From Streptomyces sp. NBC_00239 (GTDB lineage Bacteria > Actinomycetota > Actinomycetes > Streptomycetales > Streptomycetaceae), in NCBI RefSeq assembly GCF_036194065.1, contig NZ_CP108095.1, positions 5,208,001 to 5,272,000 of the forward strand: a stretch of 64,000 nucleotides of DNA, read 5' to 3'. The notes under the pieces are model-generated. The model saw nothing but the letters and a program-made list of their open reading frames with translations, was not told the DNA's origin and made no database searches. Each line of letters starts with the position of its first letter. Position 1 is the stretch's first letter. The position numbers were made by a program, and so were the translations under genes. Positions 1 through 8,571 of the stretch are shown one piece after another.

Positions 1-744
1 GTCGTCCAGCAGTCGCTGACGCCGGACGGCGGCGGCGGTGCCTTCGACGCCTACGCCGACGTGTTCGGCTCCACGTCCTTCCGCGAAGCGCTGTGGACCA
101 CCGTGTGGCTGGCCGTCGCCGCCACCGCCGGCTGCCTGGCGCTCGGCTTCGTCCTCGCGCTGGTCATCGCCTTCGTGCCGTTCCCCGGAGCGAAGGCCGT
201 CGCCCGGTTCGTCGACGTCTTCCTCTCCTTCCCGTCCTTCCTGATCACCCTCGCGCTGCTGTTCATCTACGGCACCGTCGGGATGGCCAACGGGGTGTGG
301 ACGGACCTCACCGGGGCCGCCGAGGGGCCCTTCCACTTCCTGACCACCCCCTGGGGCGTGCTCCTCGCGGAGATCACCTACTTCACGCCGTTCGTGATGC
401 GCCCCCTGCTCGCCGCGTTCTCACAGCTCGACACCGCGCAGTTGGAGGTCGCCTCCTCGCTCGGCGCGCGGCCCGCCCGGATCGTGCGGCAGGTGATCCT
501 GCCCGAGGCCGTGCCCGCGCTCGCCGCCGGCGGCAGCCTCGTCCTCGTCATGTGCCTCAACGAGTTCGGCATCGTCCTGTTCACCGGGGCCAAGGGCGTC
601 ACGACCCTGCCGATGCTCGTCTACGGCAAGGCGATCCTCGAATCCGACTACCCGGCGGCGTGCGTGGTCGCCGTCGTCAACATCGCGATCTCCGTCGGCC
701 TGTTCGGCCTCTACCGGGTGGTGAGCAAGCGTGCTGGTGCATAG
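1..744 (+). CDS. ABC transporter permease, 2-aminoethylphosphonate type (5' end outside window)
   Basis: Inner-membrane permease of an ABC importer; the reading frame is open from base 1, so the N-terminus lies upstream of the window. The visible part has several hydrophobic membrane segments and the binding-protein-dependent permease loop (EVASSLGARPARIVRQVILPE, about 24 codons before the last helices) that contacts the ATPase. It overlaps the next permease by 14 bases and is followed by a matching lipoprotein, so it belongs to one importer operon. Substrate is inferred from the binding protein, which resembles the 2-aminoethylphosphonate (PhnS) family. An ATPase gene is expected upstream. 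Confidence 0.85.
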   Translation, partial: VVQQSLTPDGGGGAFDAYADVFGSTSFREALWTTVWLAVAATAGCLALGFVLALVIAFVPFPGAKAVARFVDVFLSFPSFLITLALLFIYGTVGMANGVWTDLTGAAEGPFHFLTTPWGVLLAEITYFTPFVMRPLLAAFSQLDTAQLEVASSLGARPARIVRQVILPEAVPALAAGGSLVLVMCLNEFGIVLFTGAKGVTTLPMLVYGKAILESDYPAACVVAVVNIAISVGLFGLYRVVSKRAGA

Positions 745-1528
745 CAAGGCGGGCCGCTGGGCCGCCTGGGGCGTCTTCCTCGTCCTCTTCCTGCCGCTGT
801 TCGCGCTGCCCCTGCTGGTCGTCGTGGCCGCCTCCTTCGCCACGAACTGGTCCGGCGCCTTCCCGTCCGGCCCGACCACCGTCCACTACGCCTCGGCCGT
901 CCGCGGGGAATCCCTCCAGGCGCTGACCACCAGCCTGGTCACCGCCCTGGTCGCCAGCCTGCTCGCGCTCACCTTCGGCACGTGGGCGGCGCTCTCCGCG
1001 GCCGCCCTGAAGAAGCACGGGAAGCGCACCCTGGACGCGCTGTTCATGCTGCCCGTCGCGGTGCCCTCGGTGGTCGTCGGCCTCGCCGTGCTCGTCGCCT
1101 TCAGCCGGCCGCCGCTGCTCCTCAACGGCACCAGCAGCATCGTCATCCTGGCGCACACGATTCTTGTCACGGCGTTCGCCTACCAGTCGGTCTCCGCCGC
1201 GATCGTACGGCTCGACCCCGCGTACGAGCAGGCCGCGGCCAGCCTGGGCGCCCGGCCCGCGTACGTGCTGTGGCGGGTCAGGCTCCCGCTCCTGCTGCCG
1301 TCGCTCAACGCGGCCGCAGGGCTCTGCTTCGCCCTGTCCATGGGCGAGTTGAGCGCCACGATGATGCTCTACCCGCCGGACTGGATGCCGCTGCCCGTGC
1401 GCATCTTCACGGCCACCGACCGCGGCTCGCTGTACAGCGGCTCCGCCGTCGCCGTGGTGCTCATGGGCACCACGCTGCTGGTCCTGCTGGCCGTCTCCCG
1501 GATCCGCACCAAGGCCTCCTACCGCTGA
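731..1528 (+). CDS. ABC transporter permease, second subunit, 2-aminoethylphosphonate type
   Basis: 265-residue membrane permease with about six hydrophobic helices and the EAA-type loop (QAAASLGARPAYVLWRVRLP) near residues 158-178 that docks on the ATP-binding subunit. GTG start inside the end of the previous gene (14-base overlap) implies translational coupling; a second GTG lies two codons further in. With the upstream permease it would form the heterodimeric membrane channel. The binding-protein gene follows after about 105 bases. Substrate assignment rests on that neighbour. Confidence 0.87.
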   Translation: MLVHSKAGRWAAWGVFLVLFLPLFALPLLVVVAASFATNWSGAFPSGPTTVHYASAVRGESLQALTTSLVTALVASLLALTFGTWAALSAAALKKHGKRTLDALFMLPVAVPSVVVGLAVLVAFSRPPLLLNGTSSIVILAHTILVTAFAYQSVSAAIVRLDPAYEQAAASLGARPAYVLWRVRLPLLLPSLNAAAGLCFALSMGELSATMMLYPPDWMPLPVRIFTATDRGSLYSGSAVAVVLMGTTLLVLLAVSRIRTKASYR

Positions 1529-1634
1529 CCTCCGGCCGCCCCCCCCCGCACCCGCACGGGCCCACGCCCCCGGGCCCGTTCCACCGCGTACCCCTCCTCC
1601 GCAGTCCCCTGCCCTCCCCAAGGAGATCCTCCGC

Positions 1635-2699
1635 ATGTCCCGCAACCTGCTCCGCCCGATCGCCGCAGTCACCGGCAGCCTCGCCCTCGCCGCCGGGCTC
1701 ACCGCCTGCGGCGCCACCGCCGACTCCGCGAACGGCGAGAAGGTCGTCACCGTCTACAGCGCCGACGGCCTCAAGGGCGAGAACGGCGACGGCTGGTACG
1801 ACAAGGTCTTCGCCGACTTCACCAAGAAGACCGGCATCAAGGTCAAGTACGTCGAGGGCGGTTCCGGCGAGATGGTGCAGCGCGCCGTCCGCGAGAAGAC
1901 CAACACCCAGGCCGACGTGCTGATCACGCTCCCGCCCTTCATCCAGCAGGCCGACGGCAAGGGCCTGATCGAGGCCTACCGGCCGCAGGGCTCCGAGCAG
2001 GTCAACGGCGGCGACAAGGCCGCCGACGGCAAGTGGACCTCCGTCGTCAACAACTACTTCGGTTTCGTCTACAACAAGAAGGAGCTCGCCCGGGCCCCCA
2101 AGACCTGGGAGGAGCTGCTCGACGGCAAGTTCAAGGGCAAGCTGCAGTACTCGACCCCCGGCGTCGCGGGCGACGGCACCGCCGTCCTCATCAAGGCCAT
2201 GCACGATTTCGGCGGGCAGGCGCCGGCGCTGGAGTACCTGAAGAAGCTCCAGACGAACAACGTCGGCCCGTCCTCCTCCACCAGCAAGCTCGCCCCCAAG
2301 ACCGACAAGGGCGAGATCCTGGTCGCCAACGGCGACGTCCAGATGAACTTCGCCCAGTCCAAGTCCATGCCGAACCTGGGCATCTGGTTCCCCGCCAAGG
2401 ACGGCGGCAAGCCCACCACCTTCGCCCTCCCGTACGCCGCCGGCCTCGTCGCCAAGGCCCCGCACGGCGACAACGGCAAGAAGCTCCTCGACCACCTCCT
2501 CAGCGAGGACGCCCAGAAGCTGGTCAGCGAGGTCGGCGGCGGCTTCCCCGCCCGCTCCGACGTCAAGCCCACCGACGCCAACGCGGTAGCGCTCACGAAG
2601 CTCATGGCGGGCGTCGAGATCTTCGAGCCGGACTGGGCCGACATCGACGAGAACCTCTCCGCGTACGTCGACGCGTGGAAGTCGGCCACCGGAAGCTGA
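1635..2699 (+). CDS. 2-aminoethylphosphonate ABC transporter substrate-binding lipoprotein
   Basis: 354 residues. ATG start with an AAGGAG ribosome site at 1620. Signal sequence ends in a lipobox (LTAC, Cys about 25), so the mature protein is lipid-anchored outside the membrane. The body reads as an iron/spermidine-like periplasmic binding fold (VTVYSADGLKG near the mature N-terminus, FGFVYNKKEL, ILVANGDVQMNF) and resembles the PhnS-type 2-aminoethylphosphonate binding family. Together with the two permeases it would import organophosphonate as phosphorus or nitrogen source. I could not find a convincing PHO box in front of it. Confidence 0.85.
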   Translation: MSRNLLRPIAAVTGSLALAAGLTACGATADSANGEKVVTVYSADGLKGENGDGWYDKVFADFTKKTGIKVKYVEGGSGEMVQRAVREKTNTQADVLITLPPFIQQADGKGLIEAYRPQGSEQVNGGDKAADGKWTSVVNNYFGFVYNKKELARAPKTWEELLDGKFKGKLQYSTPGVAGDGTAVLIKAMHDFGGQAPALEYLKKLQTNNVGPSSSTSKLAPKTDKGEILVANGDVQMNFAQSKSMPNLGIWFPAKDGGKPTTFALPYAAGLVAKAPHGDNGKKLLDHLLSEDAQKLVSEVGGGFPARSDVKPTDANAVALTKLMAGVEIFEPDWADIDENLSAYVDAWKSATGS

Positions 2700-2844
2700 C
2701 CTGTCACCCCACGGCCACCCAGGCCGTGCAGAGTAACGCTTGCATAACGGGTCTGGTCCAAAGCCCTCCGCTCGGGGCCCGGACCGGACCCGCCGCACGA
2801 CCGTCCCCTGCGCATTTCCCCACGAATACTCCCGGAGGAGTAAC

Positions 2845-4377
2845 GTGCCCACTGTCCCCGCCCTGTTGCCCCGGCGCCGTACGCTCGCCGTGGCGGCCGC
2901 CGCCGCGGCCCTCGTCGCCGGCACCCTCGGCACCCAGGCCGCCACCGCCGAACCGGCCGCGGCCAACACGGACAAGGTCCTGGTCATCGGCCTCGACGGA
3001 GTCGTGCTGGACCGGCTGAAAGTCGCCAACGCCCCTTACCTGAAGGGCCTGATGGCCCAGGGCCTCACCGCGCGCAGCACCCTCTACGCCAACCCGATGG
3101 CCGCCACCTCCTCCGGCCCCGGCTGGTCCACCATCGCCACCGGCGCCTGGCCCGACCGGCACGGCGTGAAGGACAACTCCTTCACCGGCAAGAACTACAC
3201 GGCCTACCCCGACTTCCTGACCCGCATCGAGAACGCCGCCCCCACCCTCAACACGTACGCGGCCGCCGACTGGGAGCCCATCGCCTCCGCCGACGCCGGC
3301 GGCCCGATCTTCTCCGCCAAGGTCGACAAGCGCCTCGGCCTCAAGGGCGACCGGGACGGCTACCTCACCGAGGACCCGAAGATCGCCGCCGCGGCCGCCG
3401 CCGAGCTGCGCGACCAGAACCCCGACGCCGCCTTCGTCTACTTCGGCCAGGTCGACGGCGCCGGCCACTCCTACGGCGCCGCCAGCCAGCAGTACCTCGA
3501 CTCGATCGCCCGCGTCGACGCACTCGTCGGCCAGGTCCTGAACGCGGTCGCGGCCCGGCCCACGTACGACCGGGAGAACTGGAAGATCCTGGTCACCACC
3601 GACCACGGGCACACCGCCGCCGGCGGCCACGGCGGCTCCACCATCCAGGAGCGCGGCACCTTCGTGCTCGCCAAGGGCGCGGGAATCCCCGCCGGTTCGG
3701 TCCGCGACGACGTCCGTCTCGTCGACGTCGCCGCCATCGCCCTGCGGCACGTGGGCGTCGCCGCCCCCGGCATCGACGGCCTCGCCCTGGACGCCGCCGA
3801 CAACGACGCCTTCGACACCCTGCGCCCCGCCCTCCAGGCCCGCCTGGACGAGACGGGCATCCCCGCCACCACCAAGGGCTTCACCCGCACCCCGCCCGCA
3901 GGCTGGTCCGTGGACAACTCCCGCATGGGCAGCGGCGGCGTGACCGAGTGGGCCGGCTGGTCCTTCGCCACCGACGAGTTCTGGAGCCAGGCCCAGCGCG
4001 ACCAGTGGCGCGAGCTGGGCGTCCGCTCCCGTGACGTGTTCGCCGTCGCCGACTCCGACGAGTGGGACGACAAGGCCCACACCGGCACCTTCGACTCCAC
4101 CCTGATCAGCCCCGAATACCCGGTCACCGGCGGCTCCACGGTCAACCTCCGCTACACCACCCACTACCGCCAGGACGGCGCGCAGACCGCCCAGGTGCTC
4201 GTCTCGTACAACGGGGGCGCGGCCACGGTCGTCAAGAGCCACACCGCCGACGCCCTCGCCACGACGGAGTCGCTCGCCCTCCGGGTCCCGGCCGGTGCCA
4301 CCGACGTCCGCGTCAGCTTCCGCTACACGGGCACCAACAACTGGTACTGGACCGTCGACAACGTCACCGTCGGCTAG
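2845..4377 (+). CDS. Secreted alkaline-phosphatase-superfamily phosphodiesterase/phosphatase
   Basis: 510 residues. GTG start chosen because GGAGGAG lies 5 bases upstream and a clean signal peptide follows (basic RRR then a long Ala/Leu stretch, cleavage near ATA-EP). The catalytic domain has the metal-binding GLDGVV start, the TSSGPGWS nucleophile region (Thr/Ser), DGAGHSYG and DHGHTAAGGHGG metal ligands typical of nucleotide pyrophosphatase/phosphodiesterases and related alkaline phosphatases. The last ~150 residues form a predicted beta-sandwich, perhaps carbohydrate-binding. Its place behind the phosphonate importer suggests it frees phosphate or phospho-compounds outside the cell; substrate is not determined. 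Confidence 0.85.
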   Translation: MPTVPALLPRRRTLAVAAAAAALVAGTLGTQAATAEPAAANTDKVLVIGLDGVVLDRLKVANAPYLKGLMAQGLTARSTLYANPMAATSSGPGWSTIATGAWPDRHGVKDNSFTGKNYTAYPDFLTRIENAAPTLNTYAAADWEPIASADAGGPIFSAKVDKRLGLKGDRDGYLTEDPKIAAAAAAELRDQNPDAAFVYFGQVDGAGHSYGAASQQYLDSIARVDALVGQVLNAVAARPTYDRENWKILVTTDHGHTAAGGHGGSTIQERGTFVLAKGAGIPAGSVRDDVRLVDVAAIALRHVGVAAPGIDGLALDAADNDAFDTLRPALQARLDETGIPATTKGFTRTPPAGWSVDNSRMGSGGVTEWAGWSFATDEFWSQAQRDQWRELGVRSRDVFAVADSDEWDDKAHTGTFDSTLISPEYPVTGGSTVNLRYTTHYRQDGAQTAQVLVSYNGGAATVVKSHTADALATTESLALRVPAGATDVRVSFRYTGTNNWYWTVDNVTVG

Positions 4378-4532
4378 GCCCTTCCTCCCGGATCTTGCCC
4401 GACCCGCGACGCCCTACACCGCCCCCGGTCCGGGCTGTGGACGCCGAACGCGTCCGCGGCCCGGCCCCGATAAGGTGGTACAGACCAGAGGCCGCCGAGG
4501 TCGGAGGCCCCCGCAGAGCGGAGAACAGTCCC

Positions 4533-5312
4533 GTGGCAGAGCGCAAGCCGATCGAATCCTGGCTCACCGACATGGACGGGGTCCTCATCCACGAGGGCAC
4601 GCCGATTCCGGGGGCGGATCTGTTCATCAAGCGGCTGCGCGACTCGGGCAAGCCCTTCCTGGTCCTCACGAACAACTCCATCTACACCCCGCGCGACCTC
4701 CAGGCCCGCCTCCAGCGCATGGGCCTGGACGTGCCCGTCGAGAACATCTGGACCTCGGCGCTCGCCACCGCCAAGTTCCTCGACGACCAGCGCCCCGGCG
4801 GCACGGCGTACGTCATCGGCGAGGCGGGCCTGACCACCGCCCTGCACGACATCGGCTACATCCTGACCGACCACGACCCGGACTACGTCGTGCTCGGCGA
4901 GACCCGCACGTACAGCTTCGAGGCCATGACCAAGGCGGTCCGGCTGATCAACGCCGGCGCCCGGTTCATCTGCACCAACCCCGACGAGACCGGCCCGAGC
5001 ACCGAGGGCCCGCTGCCCGCCACCGGCGCGGTCGCCGCGCTGATCACCAAGGCGACTGGCAAGAAGCCGTACTTCGCGGGCAAGCCGAACCCGCTGATGA
5101 TGCGCACCGGCCTCAACGCGATCGGCGCGCACTCCGAGACCAGCGCCATGATCGGCGACCGGATGGACACCGACGTGCTGGCCGGTCTGGAGGCCGGCAT
5201 GCAGACCTTCCTCGTGCTGACCGGGCTCACCTCCGTCGAGGACATCGACAAGTTCCCGTACCGCCCCTCGAAGACCGTCGACTCGATCGCGGACCTCGTC
5301 GAGCGCGTCTGA
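4533..5312 (+). CDS. HAD-IIA family hydrolase (NagD/UmpH-like phosphatase)
   Basis: 259 residues, cytosolic. Motif I DMDGVL (nucleophile Asp13, acid Asp15), motif II TNNS (about 46), motif III Lys in AGKPNP, and motif IV GDRMDTD are all present, with the C2-type cap between motifs II and III that defines subclass IIA. Family members dephosphorylate small sugar phosphates, nucleotides or glycol phosphates. GTG start at 4533; the reading frame is open further upstream, but homology to the family begins here. A hairpin terminator follows at 5340. Confidence 0.88.
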   Translation: MAERKPIESWLTDMDGVLIHEGTPIPGADLFIKRLRDSGKPFLVLTNNSIYTPRDLQARLQRMGLDVPVENIWTSALATAKFLDDQRPGGTAYVIGEAGLTTALHDIGYILTDHDPDYVVLGETRTYSFEAMTKAVRLINAGARFICTNPDETGPSTEGPLPATGAVAALITKATGKKPYFAGKPNPLMMRTGLNAIGAHSETSAMIGDRMDTDVLAGLEAGMQTFLVLTGLTSVEDIDKFPYRPSKTVDSIADLVERV

Positions 5313-5339
5313 CCGCGGCTGACCGCGCCGGATGCCTCC

Positions 5340-5366
5340 GGACCCCGCCGGCCTCCGGCGGGGTCC
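5340..5366. terminator. Hairpin terminator after HAD hydrolase
   Basis: Perfect 12-bp inverted repeat (5340-5351 with 5355-5366) around a 3-base loop, 27 bases after the HAD stop. GC-rich, without a U tract, as is usual in Streptomyces. Confidence 0.7.
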
Positions 5367-5476
5367 CGCGGGTCCCGCCACCGGCGGGTTTGCCGCACCC
5401 GTACGGGTCAGCGACGCGCCTGCCGGGATGCGCGGGGACCCGCCGCGCGTGAACCTCCGTAACAGGAGGTTTCACG

Positions 5477-6079
5477 ATGCGCACTGACCTGATCGCTCTG
5501 CGTGGCGCAGGGGTGACCGCCGCCCTGCTGGCCGCGACCGCCGCCACTCTCGGATTCGCCCCCTCGGCCAGCGCCGGCGAGGAGGGCCGCGGCACCGTCT
5601 GGGCCACCCCGTCCACGGCCTCGCCGGGGGCGCAGATCGAGCTGCGCGTCAACGGGTGCAACGGCACGACGGGCACCGCGAAGTCCGAGGTCTTCGTCGC
5701 CGACGCCGAACTCTCCGGCCGGGACGGCCGCGGCAACCCGCTCTACGGCGAGGCGATGATCAGCTCGCGCGCCCGGCCCGGCTGGTACAGCATCCACGTG
5801 ACCTGCGACGGCCGGGACCGCAAGGCCACCGGCAGCATCCAGATCGAGCACCACCAGCCGAACCACCGCCCCAGCCACCACGCGACCCCGGTCTGGCCGG
5901 TGCACGCGGGCGGTGGCGGGATGTCCGAGGAGCTGACCGCGACCGCGGCGAAGAAGGAGAGCGGCAGCCGCGGCCCGGGCCTGCCGCACACCGTGATCGG
6001 TGCGCTCCTCGCCGCCGCCGCCACCCTCGCGGTGGCCGGCCGCGCCCTCGCGCTGCGCCGCCGCCGCAACGGCGAGTGA
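5477..6079 (+). CDS. Secreted, C-terminally anchored surface protein paired with a sortase
   Basis: 200 residues, AGGAGG ribosome site at 5464. N-terminal signal peptide (cleavage near ASA-GE), a short domain with two cysteines (NGCNG, VTCDG) that could form a disulphide, a His/Pro-rich linker (HHQPNHRPSHH), then a tail made of GLPHTV, a hydrophobic helix and RRRRNGE. That tail looks like a wall-sorting signal, but LPHTV lacks the Gly of LPxTG. The class F sortase gene starts 12 bases downstream, so it may be that enzyme's substrate or simply a membrane-anchored partner. Function unknown. Confidence 0.75.
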   Translation: MRTDLIALRGAGVTAALLAATAATLGFAPSASAGEEGRGTVWATPSTASPGAQIELRVNGCNGTTGTAKSEVFVADAELSGRDGRGNPLYGEAMISSRARPGWYSIHVTCDGRDRKATGSIQIEHHQPNHRPSHHATPVWPVHAGGGGMSEELTATAAKKESGSRGPGLPHTVIGALLAAAATLAVAGRALALRRRRNGE

Positions 6080-6091
6080 CCGGGGCCGGGC

Positions 6092-6775
6092 ATGGGGGCT
6101 GAACCGCGCACCGCACCGAGCGGCCGGATACTGACCGGGGTGGCCTGGGCGGTGCTGGTGATGGGCCTGTGGCTGTGGGGGCGCGAGATCACCGAACTGC
6201 CCGGCGGCAGCGCGGGCGCCGCCGGTGCGCTCTTCGGCGCCGGGCTGCCGGCCCCGCACCCGCCGCTCGAGGGCGCCGCGCTGCCGGCCCGGGTCGACGT
6301 GCCGTCCATAGGCGTACAGGCGCCGGTGGTCGCCCGCGGGCTCGACCGGGACGGGGCGATCGACCCGCCGCCGTACGACCGGCCCGGCGCGGTCGGCTGG
6401 TACGGCAGCGGCACCCGCCCGGGCGCGGCGGGCGCCGCCCTGTTCGTCGGCCACGTGGACACCGCGTCGAAGCCGGCCGTCTTCTACGGACTGAGCTCGG
6501 CGAAGCAGGGCGACACGGTCCGGGTGCTGCGCGACGACGGGCTGATCGCGCAGTTCACGATCGAGGACGTCCAGGTCTACGAGCGCGAGCGCTTCGAGGC
6601 GGCGAAGGTGTACGGGCCGCGGGTGGCGGGCCGCGCCGAGCTGCGGCTGATCACGTGCGGCGGCACGTACGACCGGGTGGCCAAGGAGTACACGGCGAAC
6701 GTCGTGGTGTCCGCGTACCTGACCGGTGTGAGCCGCGCGCCCGGTGCGAGCCGGGCGCCGGCCCGGCCGGTGTAG
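6092..6775 (+). CDS. Class F sortase
   Basis: 227 residues with one N-terminal membrane helix (about 12-29) and an extracytoplasmic sortase beta-barrel. Catalytic His121 lies in FVGHVDT and catalytic Cys189 in LITCGG; Arg195 in TYDR is a possible transition-state arginine. Sortases join surface proteins to other groups by transpeptidation. It follows the preceding surface-protein gene after 12 bases, which suggests an enzyme/substrate pair. Class F members of actinobacteria are poorly characterised, so the real substrate is unknown. Confidence 0.88.
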   Translation: MGAEPRTAPSGRILTGVAWAVLVMGLWLWGREITELPGGSAGAAGALFGAGLPAPHPPLEGAALPARVDVPSIGVQAPVVARGLDRDGAIDPPPYDRPGAVGWYGSGTRPGAAGAALFVGHVDTASKPAVFYGLSSAKQGDTVRVLRDDGLIAQFTIEDVQVYERERFEAAKVYGPRVAGRAELRLITCGGTYDRVAKEYTANVVVSAYLTGVSRAPGASRAPARPV

Positions 6776-6829
6776 ACGCCCGGGCCGGTGTGGGACGCCC
6801 CGGCCGGTGTGGGACGGTCCGCGAACACG

Positions 6830-6861
6830 AAGAAGCCCCTCGCTGCTGCGAGGGGCTTCTT
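6830..6861 (-). terminator. Terminator of tRNA-Lys copy 1
   Basis: Perfect 13-bp inverted repeat (6830-6842 with 6849-6861), loop CTGCTG, just 3' of the minus-strand tRNA-Lys. It may also stop the sortase transcript coming from the other side. It is copied almost exactly at 21744-21775. Confidence 0.8.
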
Positions 6862-6868
6862 CCGTCTG

Positions 6869-6942
6869 TGCGCCGCCAGGGACTCGAACCCCGGACCCGC
6901 TGATTAAGAGTCAGCTGCTCTAACCAACTGAGCTAGCGGCGC
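6869..6942 (-). tRNA. tRNA-Lys (anticodon CTT), copy 1
   Basis: 74 bases including the discriminator A. Seven-base acceptor stem GCGCCGC/GCGGCGC, D arm, anticodon stem GCTGA/TCAGC with loop CTCTTAA (anticodon CTT), and T arm CGGGG-TTCGAGT-CCCTG all fold. CCA is not encoded. Identical to the copies at 14059 and 21783. Confidence 0.97.
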
Positions 6943-7108
6943 TTGGTGACGAGGAAAACTCTACCCCACCTCCAGGGGTACCTGAGACCAAGCCACGCCC
7001 GGCTTGTCCGATTAACTCACCTTCGTCCGTTCTGCGTGCAGTATGTGTGATGGCCGCAACGCACATGACGAGCATTCAGACGCGCATCCAGGGGAGTGGA
7101 CGGACCGC

Positions 7109-8560
7109 ATGACGACGCAGCCCATGCCCGTGCCGGTATTCGAGGACTACACCCCCGCGGGCGACTGCGCCTGCGCGGGCTGCGTGGAGCAGCGCGCGAT
7201 GCTGCGGGACGGAGGGCATCCGGCCGCGCACGGGCCGCGCCGGGCACTCGTCCTGGTGACGGCCGCCGGAGTGGTTCTCGGGGGCGCCGGGGGCGGCGCG
7301 GCCGCGGCCGCCCCCGCCGACGAACCCGGCCCCACGGTTCCCACGGCTCCCGCGAGCCCGGAGGGTGCCTGGCAGCCGGGCGCCCCGCAGGAGGGCGGCG
7401 GCACCGAACAGGGCACGCCGGGCGCGCTGCACGGCCCGCCGCCGAGACCCGGCATAGTGCCCGCGGTCGCCCCGGCGGCCGCCCGGCGGACCGACCGGGC
7501 CTCGATCATCAACCGGGCGAAGCGGTGGCTGGACGCGAAGGTCCCGTACAGCATGAAGACGTACTGGACGGACGGGTACCGGCAGGACTGCTCGGGCTAC
7601 GTCTCCATGGCCTGGGACCTCGGCACGAACGAGTGGACCGGCAGCCTGGACGCGTTCGCCACCCGGATCACCAAGGACGAGCTGCAGCCCGGCGACATGC
7701 TGCTCTTCCACAACCCGGCCGACCCGACCTCGGGCTCGCACGTCACCCTCTTCGGCGGCTGGACCGACCACACCCGGGAGTACTACACGGCGTACGAGCA
7801 GACCCGCCCGCACGCGCGCAAGCAGGCGACCCCGTACGGGTACTGGAACAACGCCGCGAAGTACCTCCCGTACCGCTACAACGGCGTGACCGGGGGACTC
7901 ACCGAGGGGCCGGGCACCTCACCGGTGCCGGTGCCGGTGCCGGGCGCCACGCCGGTGCCGGGCACCGCGCCGGTGCCGGGCACCGCGCCGGTGCCGGGCA
8001 CCGCGCCGGCGCCGGGGCCGGGCTCCTCGACCGCCTACCCGGGCCCGAGCTCCTTCGGGCCGGGTGCGAGCAACGGGTACGTGACCCTGCTCGGGCGGAT
8101 GCTGATCGGGCGGGGCGCGGCGGGCTTCTACGCCACCGGGCCGGGGCCGCGCTGGGGCGAGGCGGACCGGCGGGCCACACAGGCGTTCCAGCTCGCACAG
8201 GGCTGGACCGGCAGGCAGGCGGACGGCCTGCCGGGGCCGGCGACCTGGCGGCTGCTGGTGCGGAAACAGGGCCGAGGCATCCCGGCGGCCGACGGCGCGC
8301 CGAAGCCCCGGTCGGCGGGGACGCCGACGTATCCGGGCGGGTCGGTCTTCCGGCCGGGGAAGTCCCACACGGCGATCGAGGCCCTCGGGCGGCAGCTCGT
8401 GGAGAAGGGCTTCGGCAAGCACTACACCTCGGGTCCGGGCCCCCGCTGGGGCGAGGCGGACCGCCGCAACGTCGAGGCGTTCCAGCGGGCCCAGGGCTGG
8501 CGGGGCGCGGCGGCGGACGGTCACCCGGGGCCGGAAACCTGGCGACGGCTCTTCGCATGA
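7109..8560 (+). CDS. NlpC/P60-like cell-wall protein with two C-terminal peptidoglycan-binding domains
   Basis: 483 residues. An N-terminal cysteine group (Cys20, 22, 25) is followed by a hydrophobic segment (44-68) that could anchor or export the protein. Residues ~128-265 form an NlpC/P60-like domain with Cys161 (QDCSGY) and His211 (GSHVTLFGG) as likely catalytic pair. Then a Pro/Gly/Thr linker encoded by three exact 18-bp repeats, and two similar ~75-residue modules, each with a GPRWGEADRR motif and an AFQxAQGW helix, typical of peptidoglycan-binding domains. Probably a wall hydrolase or wall-associated protein. The ATG at 7109 was preferred to one at 7043. The SPFH gene follows. Confidence 0.8.
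   Translation: MTTQPMPVPVFEDYTPAGDCACAGCVEQRAMLRDGGHPAAHGPRRALVLVTAAGVVLGGAGGGAAAAAPADEPGPTVPTAPASPEGAWQPGAPQEGGGTEQGTPGALHGPPPRPGIVPAVAPAAARRTDRASIINRAKRWLDAKVPYSMKTYWTDGYRQDCSGYVSMAWDLGTNEWTGSLDAFATRITKDELQPGDMLLFHNPADPTSGSHVTLFGGWTDHTREYYTAYEQTRPHARKQATPYGYWNNAAKYLPYRYNGVTGGLTEGPGTSPVPVPVPGATPVPGTAPVPGTAPVPGTAPAPGPGSSTAYPGPSSFGPGASNGYVTLLGRMLIGRGAAGFYATGPGPRWGEADRRATQAFQLAQGWTGRQADGLPGPATWRLLVRKQGRGIPAADGAPKPRSAGTPTYPGGSVFRPGKSHTAIEALGRQLVEKGFGKHYTSGPGPRWGEADRRNVEAFQRAQGWRGAAADGHPGPETWRRLFA
7951..8004 (+). repeat. Three exact 18-bp tandem repeats (linker of wall protein)
   Basis: Units 7951-7968, 7969-7986 and 7987-8004 are identical and encode the PVPGTA linker between the catalytic and wall-binding parts. 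Copy number may vary between strains. Confidence 0.85.
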
Positions 8561-8571
8561 CGGAGGCAAGC

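Noticed and set aside
5477..6079. LPxTG surface protein
   Set aside because: The motif reads LPHTV without Gly, so a standard sorting signal cannot be claimed.
7109..7320. WhiB-like iron-sulphur protein
   Set aside because: The N-terminal cysteines (CxCxxC) lack the WhiB spacing and the G(V/I)WGG turn; the rest is a wall protein.
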